NCBI RefSeq assembly: GCF_000233695.2
Contig: NZ_CM001488.1
Span: forward strand, 2,846,279 to 2,910,278
Direction: 5' to 3'
DNA: 64,000 bases
From: Desulfobacter postgatei 2ac9
GTDB lineage: Bacteria > Desulfobacterota > Desulfobacteria > Desulfobacterales > Desulfobacteraceae
The position numbers and the translations under genes were made by a program. Below the pieces are notes generated by a model, which had not been told where the DNA came from, did not search any database, and saw only the letters and a list, made by a program, of their open reading frames with translations. Positions 52,774-61,553 of this stretch are shown here, one piece after another (position 1 is the stretch's first letter; each line of letters starts with the position of its first letter).

Positions 52774-52846
52774 TGTTTGGGCGAAATGTAGCCCAGATGC
52801 AAAACTTTTTTGCAACGCCGAAGGTAGGTGACTTTTGGCCCAAACA
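52774..52846. repeat. Structured intergenic inverted repeat
   Basis: Outer arms TGTTTGGGC (52774-52782) and GCCCAAACA (52838-52846) enclose a small GCAAAA-CTT-TTTTGC hairpin (52799-52813). It lies between the groEL terminator and tolQ. It could be a repeat element or part of the tol leader. Confidence 0.5.
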
Positions 52847-52915
52847 TGATGTGGATTTATGTCTTAATTATCTGTTATATTTGCCAAGGTGTTTCGATAG
52901 TTTAAGGATGGATTT

Positions 52916-53620
52916 ATGACCACTGAATCAGTCGGCTTGTTATATATGCTTACCAATGCCGGGCCAGTTGTAAAGTTTATCATGTTGCTGCTGCTGTTTT
53001 TTTCTATTATCTCCTGGGCTATTATCTTCATAAAATTTCGGTATGTTAGAAAGTCATTCAAGGATTCTGCTGATTTTACCGAAGTGTTTTGGCAGTGTCG
53101 GACCCTGGCCGATGCCTTTTCCAAGGCCAAGACGCTTCGTTCCAGTCCCCTGGGCAGGATTTTTATTGCGGCTTATATGGAAGCTTCAAGAACCGAAAAT
53201 AAGGAAAATCTTGCCTCAAAAAAAAATCCCGGGTCAACTTTTCAGACCATGGGAAGTGTCAAACGTACGCTTAACCGGGCCATTAATGTAGAAAACCGAC
53301 GATTAACTCAGTTGATTTCCTTTCTGGCAACAGCCGGAAATACCGCACCTTTTATCGGCCTGTTCGGTACGGTGTGGGGCATCATGAGTACCTTCCAGGG
53401 GATCGGGCTTTCAGGCTCCGCCAGTCTCGCTGTTGTGGCTCCCGGTATTTCCGAGGCACTAGTGGCCACTGCAGCCGGCCTTGCCGTGGCAATTCCAGCG
53501 GTTATGGCATATAACTATTTTAATGACCGCACACGGGTACTGAATTCAGAATTACAAAGTTTTTCTTCGGATCTTTTGAATATTATTGAACGGGATGTTC
53601 TTAAAAAGCTGGAGGCTTAA
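52916..53620 (+). CDS. tolQ: TolQ (MotA/TolQ/ExbB proton channel)
   Basis: A 234-residue inner-membrane protein with three helices: about 14-36 (VKFIMLLLLFFSIISWAIIF), 140-165 (ATAGNTAPFIGLFGTVWGIM) and 175-200. With TolR it forms the proton-driven motor of the Tol-Pal system, which keeps the outer membrane joined during division. First gene of tolQRAB-pal-cpoB. tolR starts on the base after its stop. Confidence 0.95.
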   Translation: MTTESVGLLYMLTNAGPVVKFIMLLLLFFSIISWAIIFIKFRYVRKSFKDSADFTEVFWQCRTLADAFSKAKTLRSSPLGRIFIAAYMEASRTENKENLASKKNPGSTFQTMGSVKRTLNRAINVENRRLTQLISFLATAGNTAPFIGLFGTVWGIMSTFQGIGLSGSASLAVVAPGISEALVATAAGLAVAIPAVMAYNYFNDRTRVLNSELQSFSSDLLNIIERDVLKKLEA

Positions 53621-54040
53621 ATGCAGGTTGGATCAGGAGACGACTCCTTAATGTCTGAAATCAACGTGACACCGTTTGTCGATGTCATGCTGGTTTTGCT
53701 CATAATTTTTATGGTTACGACGCCTATGATGGTTCAGGGCGTGAATGTTAATCTGCCCACGGCAACAACCCAATCGTTGCCCACGGATGAGCAGAATTTG
53801 ATTATCTCCATTGATGCTGATATGAAAGTATATATAAACGAGCAGGAGATAAGCGTTGCATTTCTGACAGAAAAGCTTCAAGCGGTCATGGAGAATCTGG
53901 ATAAGAAGACTGTTTACCTCAAGGCAGATAAAAAAGTGCCCTATGGTGTGGTAGTCAGCATCATGTCACAGATTAAAAAAGCCGGCGTCCCGAGCCTCGG
54001 CATGATCACCCTGCCTGAGGATGAAAAGCAAGCTGGTTGA
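53621..54040 (+). CDS. tolR: TolR (ExbD/TolR family)
   Basis: 139 residues with a short cytoplasmic start, one membrane helix NVTPFVDVMLVLLIIFMVTT containing the proton-carrying Asp (FVDVML), then a periplasmic domain. Motor partner of TolQ. Confidence 0.95.
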   Translation: MQVGSGDDSLMSEINVTPFVDVMLVLLIIFMVTTPMMVQGVNVNLPTATTQSLPTDEQNLIISIDADMKVYINEQEISVAFLTEKLQAVMENLDKKTVYLKADKKVPYGVVVSIMSQIKKAGVPSLGMITLPEDEKQAG

Positions 54041-54049
54041 TGGCGTCTG

Positions 54050-55330
54050 ATGAATATCCGGTTTCAAATGAAAAACAGGCAAAGATATATCAGTGAGCCC
54101 AACAGTAACGGCCCGGGAAATTTTTTTCTCGTTTGCCTCCTATCTCTGATTTGCCATGCAGTTTTTTTTATCAGCCTGTTTTTTCTAAATGATTTTCAGT
54201 TTTCTGCACCCAAACCCAAAGTTATTACGGTGGATTTGGTTGCGTTTGCTCCCGGGGCTTCCCCTGCGGCCAAGCTCCACGGTTCAGAAAAATCATCTAA
54301 GCCTCTTGATGCGTCGGCTGGTGATAACGCAGATAGGGTGAACCCTGATGCTGTTTCAGACGTTTCATCACAGCCCGCTGAATCGGCTGAAGCAGAAGTC
54401 CCGACAATCAAACCTGACGGCGGCCTGCAATCAAAGCCCGATAATCTTAAAGATCTGATCGCGGCAAGAGAAGATGAATCGCCAAAAGAAGAACCTGTTG
54501 TAGAGAAAGAATCGCCAAAAGAAGAACTTGTTGTAGAGAAAGAACCGCCAAAAGAAGAACTTGTTTTAAAGAAAAAAAAGCAAGCGCAAGAAGTTAAAAA
54601 AAAGTTAGAACAAGATCTGGCAAAGGCCGAGAAAGAACAGGCTGAAAAGAAAAAAAAGCAAGCCCAAGCAGCTAAAAAAAAGTTAGAACAAGATTTGGCA
54701 AAGGCCCAGAAAGAATCTGCTGAAAAGAAAAAAAAGCAAGCGCAAGCAGCTAAAAAAAAGTTAGAACAAGATCTGGCAAAGGCCCAGAAAGAACAGGCTG
54801 AAAAACTTGAAAAAGAGAATCAGACCCAGCTTAGAAAGGCCTTGGATCGGATGAAGGCCTCGGTTGCCTCAAGGGGGAATGGTGCCCAGGGTACAAATTC
54901 CGGCGGCAATAGATCCGCTGGCGCTTCAGGCATCGGGAGCGGCTCGGGCGTTGGTGCTTCAGGCGTCGGGAGCGGGTGGGGTGCTGGTCCTTCTGGTGTT
55001 GATCCTTCTGGCCTTGGGCGAGGCGGGGGTATTGGTGAGGCCGGTCCTTTAACGCTGTATCAGATGGTGATTAAGTCCGCCATTGAACAGAATTGGGTTT
55101 TCAATGACGCCATGGCCGGAATCAATAAGAATCTTGAAGTCAGAATTTTTATAAAAATATTAAAAAGTGGTGATATCAGGGATATTTCATTTGAAACCCG
55201 ATCAGGAAACAATTATTTGGATGAATCCGCTAAAAAAGCGATACAACGGGCAAATCCCCTGCCGGAACTGCCCAAGGGAATGACCTCCTATGAACTGGTG
55301 TTAGGGTTCTCCCCTCAGGGGCTTAAATAA
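54050..55330 (+). CDS. tolA: TolA-like protein with TonB-type C-terminus
   Basis: 426 residues. A membrane anchor at about 24-46 (GNFFLVCLLSLICHAVFFIS), then a long periplasmic stalk of low-complexity repeats: an 11-residue ESPKEE(P/L)VVEK-type unit three times, a 26-residue Lys/Gln/Ala helix unit three times, and a Gly/Ser/Ala-rich linker. The C-terminal 90 residues form the TolA/TonB domain (LYQMVIKSAIEQNWVF, LEVRIFIKILKSGDIRDISFE). It spans the periplasm to contact Pal and TolB. Order in the operon confirms the identity despite the divergent stalk. Confidence 0.9.
   Translation: MNIRFQMKNRQRYISEPNSNGPGNFFLVCLLSLICHAVFFISLFFLNDFQFSAPKPKVITVDLVAFAPGASPAAKLHGSEKSSKPLDASAGDNADRVNPDAVSDVSSQPAESAEAEVPTIKPDGGLQSKPDNLKDLIAAREDESPKEEPVVEKESPKEELVVEKEPPKEELVLKKKKQAQEVKKKLEQDLAKAEKEQAEKKKKQAQAAKKKLEQDLAKAQKESAEKKKKQAQAAKKKLEQDLAKAQKEQAEKLEKENQTQLRKALDRMKASVASRGNGAQGTNSGGNRSAGASGIGSGSGVGASGVGSGWGAGPSGVDPSGLGRGGGIGEAGPLTLYQMVIKSAIEQNWVFNDAMAGINKNLEVRIFIKILKSGDIRDISFETRSGNNYLDESAKKAIQRANPLPELPKGMTSYELVLGFSPQGLK
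54476..54574 (+). repeat. 33-bp tandem repeat in tolA (3 copies)
   Basis: Three consecutive 33-bp units encode ESPKEEPVVEK-like 11-residue repeats (54476, 54509, 54542). Near-identity at the DNA level makes copy-number change by slippage likely. Confidence 0.8.
54572..54805 (+). repeat. 78-bp tandem repeat in tolA (3 copies)
   Basis: Three 78-bp units (54572, 54650, 54728), each encoding a 26-residue helix starting KKKQAQ and containing KKKLEQDLAKA. Units 2 and 3 are almost identical in DNA. Confidence 0.85.
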
Positions 55331-55357
55331 TCCTAATAATATTAAACAGGTGATTTA

Positions 55358-56710
55358 ATGAAACAAAACCAATGCTTGCATATGCTGTACAAAGTAACCC
55401 GGATATGGGCAATTATCGTTCTCCTTTCTGTCCAAGCCTTTGCAAAAACTTATGATTATATCAGTATTTCAAAACCCTTTTTAAACAAAACGCCTATTGC
55501 CGTGACGTCGTTCAAGGCTTTCAGCGGCCATGAGGCCGAGGTGATCGCAGGTGTTAAGGGTGAACAGATCCTGAAAGCAGGGCTTGATTTTACAGGATAT
55601 CTGAAAGTTATGGACCCGATGGCCTTTTTATCAAATCCTGCCAAATCAGGCATTCAGCTTGGTGAGATCAATTTCAAAGACTGGACAGGCATCGGTGCGG
55701 AACTTCTCGTAACAGCCGGCATAGAAGAAAGTAACGGCCAGATCAAATTGCAGCTTCGGCTCATGGATACCTTTAATACAAAGCTTCTGGTGGGAAAAGT
55801 ATACACCGGACCCTCCACCCAGCTCCGGGCCATGATTCATAGGTTCTGCGCGGAAGTTGCCAAAGCACTGACTGGAAATTTCGGGGTTTTTGGATCAAAA
55901 ATAGCCTTTGTTTCCACCGTCAATGGAAATAAAGAGATCTTTTCTTGCGATTTTGACGGATTTAATCCCCAACAGATCACCAATCATAAAACTATTTCAT
56001 TGTCCCCGGCGTGGTCCTATAATGGGCAGTGGCTGGCTTACGTCTCCTACGCCAAGGGAAAACCTGATATTTTTATAAAAAATATTAACAACAACCTGGG
56101 GGCCGTTGTGAATTATGCAGGGATTAATATTTCTCCGGACTGGATGCCCGGGAAGCTTAATCTTGCCGCAACGCTAAGTTTTTCAGGGAATCAGGAAATA
56201 TATTTGTTGACCAGTAAAGGAGAAATTACTAAAAGAGTTACCAATAGTTGGGGGGCTAATGTGTCGCCTAAATTTTCTCCGGACGGCAGAAAGATCGCTT
56301 TTACCTCCTCACGGTCCGGCAATCCACAAATTTATATTCAGGGGTTGGATTCGGGAGAGGCACAGCGCATCACATTTACCGGAAAATATAATGCCAGTCC
56401 GGCATGGTCCCCGGATGGAAAAAAGATTGCCTATGTGGGGATTCAAAAAGATAAAATTAATATTTTTTTGATATCTGTTGATTCACATATTGGTGATTCC
56501 GTGCAGTTGACCGCAGGGCAGGGTGATAACGAAGATCCCTGCTGGTCTCCGGACGGCAGCCTGATCGTCTTTAAATCCACCAGGAATGGTGGAAGGGCTC
56601 ATTTGTTTGTTATGACCGCAGCCGGTACAGATCAGCGCCAACTCCTTTCCATGTCCGGTATCCAGAGTGAACCAGATTGGTCAGGTGACACAGGTTTCTC
56701 ATCTGAGTAG
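55358..56710 (+). CDS. tolB: TolB beta-propeller
   Basis: 450 residues. Signal peptide (about 1-29, ending VQAFAKT), N-terminal TolB domain (ISKPFLNKTPIAVTSFKAF), then a six-bladed propeller of repeated SPDGRKIAFTSSRSGNPQIY-type blades. Soluble periplasmic partner of Pal and TolA. It starts 27 nt after tolA. Confidence 0.96.
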   Translation: MKQNQCLHMLYKVTRIWAIIVLLSVQAFAKTYDYISISKPFLNKTPIAVTSFKAFSGHEAEVIAGVKGEQILKAGLDFTGYLKVMDPMAFLSNPAKSGIQLGEINFKDWTGIGAELLVTAGIEESNGQIKLQLRLMDTFNTKLLVGKVYTGPSTQLRAMIHRFCAEVAKALTGNFGVFGSKIAFVSTVNGNKEIFSCDFDGFNPQQITNHKTISLSPAWSYNGQWLAYVSYAKGKPDIFIKNINNNLGAVVNYAGINISPDWMPGKLNLAATLSFSGNQEIYLLTSKGEITKRVTNSWGANVSPKFSPDGRKIAFTSSRSGNPQIYIQGLDSGEAQRITFTGKYNASPAWSPDGKKIAYVGIQKDKINIFLISVDSHIGDSVQLTAGQGDNEDPCWSPDGSLIVFKSTRNGGRAHLFVMTAAGTDQRQLLSMSGIQSEPDWSGDTGFSSE

Positions 56711-56762
56711 GAAGCATAAATACAGTGGTAGTTAAAGGTAAATTAAAAAAAGGAGAAGTAAG

Positions 56763-57347
56763 ATGAAAAGACAAGTGTTGATGAATGTTATGATGGCAGT
56801 ACTGGTGGCAGGACTTTTAACCATGGTCTCTTGTTCAAAACCAAAAGTGGCGGATCCGGATAGTGCATACCAGGGACAAGGTGCCGAGACGGATGCGGAA
56901 AGAGCTGCCCGTCTTGAGGCTGAACGTCTTGAGGCTGAACGCCTTGAAGCTGAACGGCTTAGAGCCCAGCAGCTTCAAGATCAGCAGCAGGGCCAGACTG
57001 CCGATGCCAAATCCCGGTTTCTGAATCAGAACGTTTTGTTTGACTTTGACAGCTCTGCGCTTACCGGTGAAGCTAAGGATTTGCTGCGGGAAAAGGCAGA
57101 TTGGCTGCAGGCCAATCCCTCTGATACTGTAATGATTGAAGGTCATTGTGACGACCGTGGGACCACGGTTTACAACTTGGCTTTGGGTGAAAGACGTGCC
57201 AACGCCGCCAGAACTTATCTTGTGGATTTAGGCGTTTCAGCCGATCGTCTGAGTACAGTGAGCTATGGAGAAGAAAGACCTCTGGATCCGGCATCCAACG
57301 AAGACGCTTACCGCATTAACAGACGTGCACAGTTTGTGATCAAGTAA
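56763..57347 (+). CDS. pal: Peptidoglycan-associated lipoprotein Pal
   Basis: 194 residues. Lipoprotein signal with lipobox LTMVSC (Cys24). A linker holds four tandem RLEAE units (DNA repeats of 15 bp, about 56911-56970). The OmpA-like domain has VLFDFDSSALTGEAKDLL and the peptidoglycan-binding GHCDDRGTTVYNLALGERRA. It is anchored in the outer membrane and bound to the cell wall. AAAAGGAGA precedes the ATG. Confidence 0.96.
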   Translation: MKRQVLMNVMMAVLVAGLLTMVSCSKPKVADPDSAYQGQGAETDAERAARLEAERLEAERLEAERLRAQQLQDQQQGQTADAKSRFLNQNVLFDFDSSALTGEAKDLLREKADWLQANPSDTVMIEGHCDDRGTTVYNLALGERRANAARTYLVDLGVSADRLSTVSYGEERPLDPASNEDAYRINRRAQFVIK

Positions 57348-57476
57348 AGAGGTATAGGCAAGATAACCCATTTTGGTGGGGTGTCTTTCTTATAATTGTT
57401 TGACGGGTACAGACAGGCGGGATTGCCTGTCTGTACCCATATATTATTTAACTATTTTCGGATTTCGTATAATAAA

Positions 57477-58304
57477 ATGAACCCTTTGCGTTTTTATCTC
57501 TGCCTTGCAGCCATCGTTTTAATATCGGGTTGCGTGACACCGAATCAGTATGAGGTTCTCGAGACCCGGGTGGCGGTTATCGAACAAAATAACAGCCGCC
57601 GGAATACGCTTGATCAGACCAATACCGATGAGCTTGGGCACCTTAAACAGCTGGTAGATGAGTTTTCCAAAACCGCTCGTGAGAATTATGCTGAGATGAA
57701 GTATGATATTCAGCAGCTTAGGGACGATTTCCACAAAACTCAGAGCCAGATAGAAGAGGTAAGTGGGCAGGAAAGTCAAGAAAGTCTGGAAAAAATGCTG
57801 GAACGTTTGGACAATGCCATTTCCAGGAATTATGAAAAGATAGTTGCCCTGGAAAAATATATGGGATTTGAGCCTAGTGTGTCAGGATCGCCTGGGCAGA
57901 ACAATGATTCTGTGGCCGGTGAGATTCAGGATACCGAGGACGGTTTGTACCGCTATGCGAAAAAGCTGCTTGACCAGGGAGATCTGGAAAGTGCAAGGCT
58001 CCAGTTTGAGAATTTCATCAGCAAATACCCGGATTCCCAAAATGCAGACAATGCGAGATTCTGGATTGCGGATTCTTATTATGCTGAAAAATGGTATGAA
58101 AAGGCCATTCTCGAATACCAGAAAGTACTTGAGAATTATCCAAATTCCAATAAAAATGCGGCTGCCCGGCTCAAGCAGGGATATGCATTTGTAGCCCTTG
58201 GTGAAAAGGCCAATGCTAGACTGATTCTCAAAGAGTTGATCACACGATACCCCAATTCCCAGGAAGCCAAGTATGCCAGTGAAAAGCTTAAAAAGATCAA
58301 TTGA
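57477..58304 (+). CDS. cpoB: Cell-division coordinator CpoB/YbgF
   Basis: 275 residues from ATG 57477. The signal sequence ends in a lipobox-like LISGC, so this copy may be lipidated, unlike the soluble E. coli protein. A coiled coil (about 30-115) is followed by TPR repeats in the last 120 residues (LYRYAKKLLDQGDLESARLQF, ARFWIADSYYAEKWYEKAI). Links Tol-Pal to peptidoglycan synthesis at division. A longer open frame starts at 57396, but the signal peptide supports 57477. Confidence 0.9.
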   Translation: MNPLRFYLCLAAIVLISGCVTPNQYEVLETRVAVIEQNNSRRNTLDQTNTDELGHLKQLVDEFSKTARENYAEMKYDIQQLRDDFHKTQSQIEEVSGQESQESLEKMLERLDNAISRNYEKIVALEKYMGFEPSVSGSPGQNNDSVAGEIQDTEDGLYRYAKKLLDQGDLESARLQFENFISKYPDSQNADNARFWIADSYYAEKWYEKAILEYQKVLENYPNSNKNAAARLKQGYAFVALGEKANARLILKELITRYPNSQEAKYASEKLKKIN

Positions 58305-58335
58305 TTGCGTTATCCCCTGGTTATGAAAATAGGAT

Positions 58336-58830
58336 ATGAAAATCATAGGCATTGACCCCGGGCTTGCCGGAACCGGCATTGGAGTCATTGAAGGGCAGGG
58401 GTGTCATATTGCAGGATATTCTTTTGGCAGCATTTCCACAGATGCCGGTGAATCCACGCCGGTCAGACTTGAGCAAATTTATCGGAACACGAAATCCTTG
58501 CTACTTGAACAGCGGCCGGATTTTGTCGTGATTGAAGACATTTACTCCTTTGAGAAATACCCGGGGGCGGGTATTATGCTGGGTAAAGTCTCAGGGGTGT
58601 TGATTCTAGCGGCTTTCAAGGCGGGAGTCCAAATTCGTGAGGTGGCTGTCAGGGAAGTTAAAAAGGTGATTTCAGGCAATGGTAGTGCGAATAAGTATCA
58701 AGTGGAACGTGCCGTGCGCCACTTATTAAATCATCATGAACCCATTCGTCCTTTCCACGCTTCAGATGCCCTTGGAATGGCATTAACCGGGCTTTTCCGG
58801 TATGGGGGGGATTGGGGTGCAAGTATTTAA
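58336..58830 (+). CDS. ruvC: Holliday junction endonuclease RuvC
   Basis: 164 residues with acidic catalytic residues in IIGIDPGLAGTGIG (Asp7), VIEDIYSFEKYPGAG and HASDALGMAL. It resolves four-way junctions moved by RuvAB. AGGAT lies before the ATG. First gene of ruvCAB; ruvA starts 2 nt after its stop. Confidence 0.96.
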   Translation: MKIIGIDPGLAGTGIGVIEGQGCHIAGYSFGSISTDAGESTPVRLEQIYRNTKSLLLEQRPDFVVIEDIYSFEKYPGAGIMLGKVSGVLILAAFKAGVQIREVAVREVKKVISGNGSANKYQVERAVRHLLNHHEPIRPFHASDALGMALTGLFRYGGDWGASI

Positions 58831-58832
58831 AT

Positions 58833-59474
58833 ATGATCGCTTATCTTGAGGGTAAGATTCTTCACAAGGAGGCGGACGGCATCATTCTGCTGGTTGGACA
58901 TATCGGTTATGAGGTCCTTTTGGACACTAATACCCTCTCTATATGCATGGAAAAATCTCAAGCCGATGAAACAATAGCGCTGTATATTTATTACCATGTC
59001 ACAGAGCGGCAACCTAAACCCGTGCTCATCGGGTTTCTGACTCCGGATGACAAAGAGTTTTTTCAGTTGTTCATCACCGTGGCCGCCATTGGTCCCATGA
59101 AGGCAATAAAGGCATTGACAAAACCGGTATCCAAGGTTGCCAGAGCTATTGAAGACCGAGATACTGCCTTTTTGTCACAATTGACAGGGATCGGAAAAAG
59201 AACAGCGGAAAAAATTGTCGCCACCCTTAACGGAAAGGTTCTGGGGTTTGCCGCGCCCCAAAATTCTGGGTCTGACCTTGGGTCAACAAATCCGCAGGAT
59301 TTTGTTCCTGAAGGAAAGCAGATGATGGTCAGACAGGTGCTTGAGGTTCTCACTCAACAGCTTGGACACTCTGCCTCTTCGGCAAGAAGAATGATAAAGC
59401 AAGCCCTTGAAAAAAATCCAGGTATCAATTCCCCTGAAGACCTGTTCGACGAAATTTATCAGGAGACCAGATGA
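58833..59474 (+). CDS. ruvA: Holliday junction DNA helicase subunit RuvA
   Basis: 213 residues from ATG 58833 ([19 protein letters not shown], the usual start). OB fold, helix-hairpin-helix region ([16 protein letters not shown]) and a C-terminal RuvB-binding helix bundle. It overlaps ruvB by 4 nt (ATGA). Confidence 0.96.
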   Translation: MIAYLEGKILHKEADGIILLVGHIGYEVLLDTNTLSICMEKSQADETIALYIYYHVTERQPKPVLIGFLTPDDKEFFQLFITVAAIGPMKAIKALTKPVSKVARAIEDRDTAFLSQLTGIGKRTAEKIVATLNGKVLGFAAPQNSGSDLGSTNPQDFVPEGKQMMVRQVLEVLTQQLGHSASSARRMIKQALEKNPGINSPEDLFDEIYQETR

Positions 59475-60508
59475 CGGTTGACGGGAGCATTTTAAGCTAT
59501 AGTTCAGATAAAAAGGGCGTGGTTTCGGAAAAGCTGAAAATTGAAGATCATTCCCAGGAGATCGTATCCCTTCGTCCCGGCTGCTTTGATGATTATGTGG
59601 GACAGACCGCAGCCGTGGAAACACTCAAGATTGCCATTCAGGCAGCAAAAATGCGCAGGGAGCCTTTGGATCACATCCTGTTGCACGGCCCTCCCGGGCT
59701 CGGAAAAACAACAGTGTCCCATATTATTGCAAATGAAATGGGAAAAGATCTGACCGTGACCTCCGGTCCAACCCTGGAAAAAGGCGGGGACCTTGTCGGG
59801 ATTCTGACCAATTTGGGGGAGGGTGACATCCTTTTTGTGGACGAAATTCACAGGATCCCCAAAGTGGTGGAAGAGTTCCTTTATCCTGCCATGGAGGATT
59901 TTGCCGTGGATTTTGTCTTTGACAAAGGAATTCATGCCAGGAGCCACAGGTACCGCCTTAAACAGTTTGTACTCATCGGGGCCACCACGCGGGTGGGGCT
60001 CTTGTCTGCACCGCTACGGGATCGTTTTGGCATATTTCGTACCCTTGATTTTTATTCTGTTGAAGAGTTAACGGTGATTATTCAGCGGTCAGCCCTGCTT
60101 TTAAAAACCCGTATAACAGATGACGGTGCTTTGGAGCTTGCGAAAAGATCTCGAGGAACGCCTAGAATTGCCAACAGGCTTCTTAAGCGGGTCCGGGATT
60201 ATGCCATGGTCAGGCACCAGGGGCTTATGACAGCTAAGGGCGTCCAGGAGGCCCTATATCTGGAAGGCATTGATGATCTTGGGTTGACACCTTTGGACCG
60301 CAATTATCTTGAAACGATTATCCGCTTTTACAACGGCGGCCCTGTTGGGATCGAAGCCATTTCAGCGACGCTGCAGGAAGAGACTGACACCTTGGTGGAT
60401 GTGGTGGAGCCCTATTTATTGAAAATCGGTCTTACGCTACGCACTTCCAGTGGGAGAAAAGCATCGGAAAATGCATACCGGCATTTGAATTTGGAAAAAA
60501 GAGAGTAA
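59471..60508 (+). CDS. ruvB: Holliday junction DNA helicase motor RuvB
   Basis: 345-residue AAA+ motor: [21 protein letters not shown], Walker [16 protein letters not shown], Walker [25 protein letters not shown], sensor GATTRVG, and a winged-helix C-terminus. Drives branch migration. Confidence 0.98.
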   Translation: MTVDGSILSYSSDKKGVVSEKLKIEDHSQEIVSLRPGCFDDYVGQTAAVETLKIAIQAAKMRREPLDHILLHGPPGLGKTTVSHIIANEMGKDLTVTSGPTLEKGGDLVGILTNLGEGDILFVDEIHRIPKVVEEFLYPAMEDFAVDFVFDKGIHARSHRYRLKQFVLIGATTRVGLLSAPLRDRFGIFRTLDFYSVEELTVIIQRSALLLKTRITDDGALELAKRSRGTPRIANRLLKRVRDYAMVRHQGLMTAKGVQEALYLEGIDDLGLTPLDRNYLETIIRFYNGGPVGIEAISATLQEETDTLVDVVEPYLLKIGLTLRTSSGRKASENAYRHLNLEKRE

Positions 60509-60549
60509 ATAATCAGAAAGAAGAAAAACAGACAGAATTATAAAAATAC

Positions 60550-60578
60550 TTGACTTTAAAAACGAAATTATGTAGTTA
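60550..60578 (+). promoter_or_regulatory. Probable promoter of rplM-rpsI
   Basis: TTGACT (60550-60555), 17-nt spacer, TAGTTA (60573-60578), about 40 nt before the rplM start. Confidence 0.4.
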
Positions 60579-60618
60579 TACCCGATTGCGTTTATTTAGA
60601 GGAGCATGGAGAACAACA

Positions 60619-61053
60619 TTGGAAAAATATACATACAGTGCGAAAAGATCTGACAATAAAGAGGCCTGGTGCGTCATTGATGCAAAAGACCAAGTGCTTG
60701 GGCGGCTTGCTTCCCAGATAGCGTATAGAATCCGGGGTAAACATAACCCACTTTACACCCCTCATGTTGACACAGGTGACTGGGTGATTGTTGTCAATGC
60801 GGACAAGGTTCGTCTGACCGGAAATAAAATGGGACAGAAAACCTATTACCGTCATTCCGGTTATATCGGAGGAATCAAAGCCCAGACGGCCAAAGAGATG
60901 CTTGGGAAAAAACCTGAAGATGTTTTAATAAAGGCTGTTCGTGGGATGCTTCCGAAAAACAGGCTGGGCCGTAAACTTGGCAAAAAATTATTTGTTTATG
61001 CAGGCGATCAGCATCCTCATGCTGCCCAGAAGCCTCAGGTTGTCGAATTCTAA
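60619..61053 (+). CDS. rplM: 50S ribosomal protein L13
   Basis: 144 residues from a TTG start at 60619 ([20 protein letters not shown]); GGAG lies 8 nt upstream and the resulting length matches the family (about 142). Motifs include [34 protein letters not shown] and a [11 protein letters not shown] loop. The start is not ATG; an ATG just upstream is out of frame. Confidence 0.95.
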   Translation: MEKYTYSAKRSDNKEAWCVIDAKDQVLGRLASQIAYRIRGKHNPLYTPHVDTGDWVIVVNADKVRLTGNKMGQKTYYRHSGYIGGIKAQTAKEMLGKKPEDVLIKAVRGMLPKNRLGRKLGKKLFVYAGDQHPHAAQKPQVVEF

Positions 61054-61076
61054 TACATAAGGACGTGATACGATCA

Positions 61077-61472
61077 ATGGAAAGTTCAAACCAATTTTAC
61101 GCAACAGGTAAGCGGAAAAATTCTGTGGCCAAAGTGTGGCTTCTGCCTGGTACAGGGAAAATTATTGTTAATGACCGAGATTTGGATGATTATTTTGATA
61201 TCCCGGTAAACAGGAATGTGTTGACTTCTCCCCTGATTCTGACTGATAAAAGTGATGCCTTTGATGTTAAAATCACAGTGATGGGCGGTGGTCATACCGG
61301 TCAGGCAGGTGCCATTCGTCAAGGCGTTTCCAAGGCACTTGTTTTATCTGATCCGGATCTGCGTGGTGTTCTGAAATCTGCGGGTTTTCTTACCAGAGAC
61401 GCCAGACAAAAAGAACGTAAAAAATATGGTAAAAAGGGAGCAAGAGCCAGCTTCCAGTTCTCAAAGAGATAA
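61077..61472 (+). CDS. rpsI: 30S ribosomal protein S9
   Basis: 131 residues from ATG 61077: YATGKRKNSVAKVWLLPGTGKI, GHTGQAGAIRQGVSKAL and the C-terminal KKYGKKGARASFQFSKR whose last Arg reaches the P-site tRNA. Downstream of rplM, as in nearly all bacteria. Confidence 0.97.
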   Translation: MESSNQFYATGKRKNSVAKVWLLPGTGKIIVNDRDLDDYFDIPVNRNVLTSPLILTDKSDAFDVKITVMGGGHTGQAGAIRQGVSKALVLSDPDLRGVLKSAGFLTRDARQKERKKYGKKGARASFQFSKR

Positions 61473-61504
61473 ATATACCAGCGTTTTTACGTATTCAAAA
61501 TATC

Positions 61505-61540
61505 AAAGGGGAAGCAATCTTGCGTTTGCTTTCCCTTTTT
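61505..61540 (+). terminator. Terminator of rplM-rpsI
   Basis: AAAGGGGAAGCAA pairs with TTTGCTTTCCCTTT, followed by T residues, between rpsI and sbcB. Confidence 0.75.
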
Positions 61541-61553
61541 GAATTTTAACATA

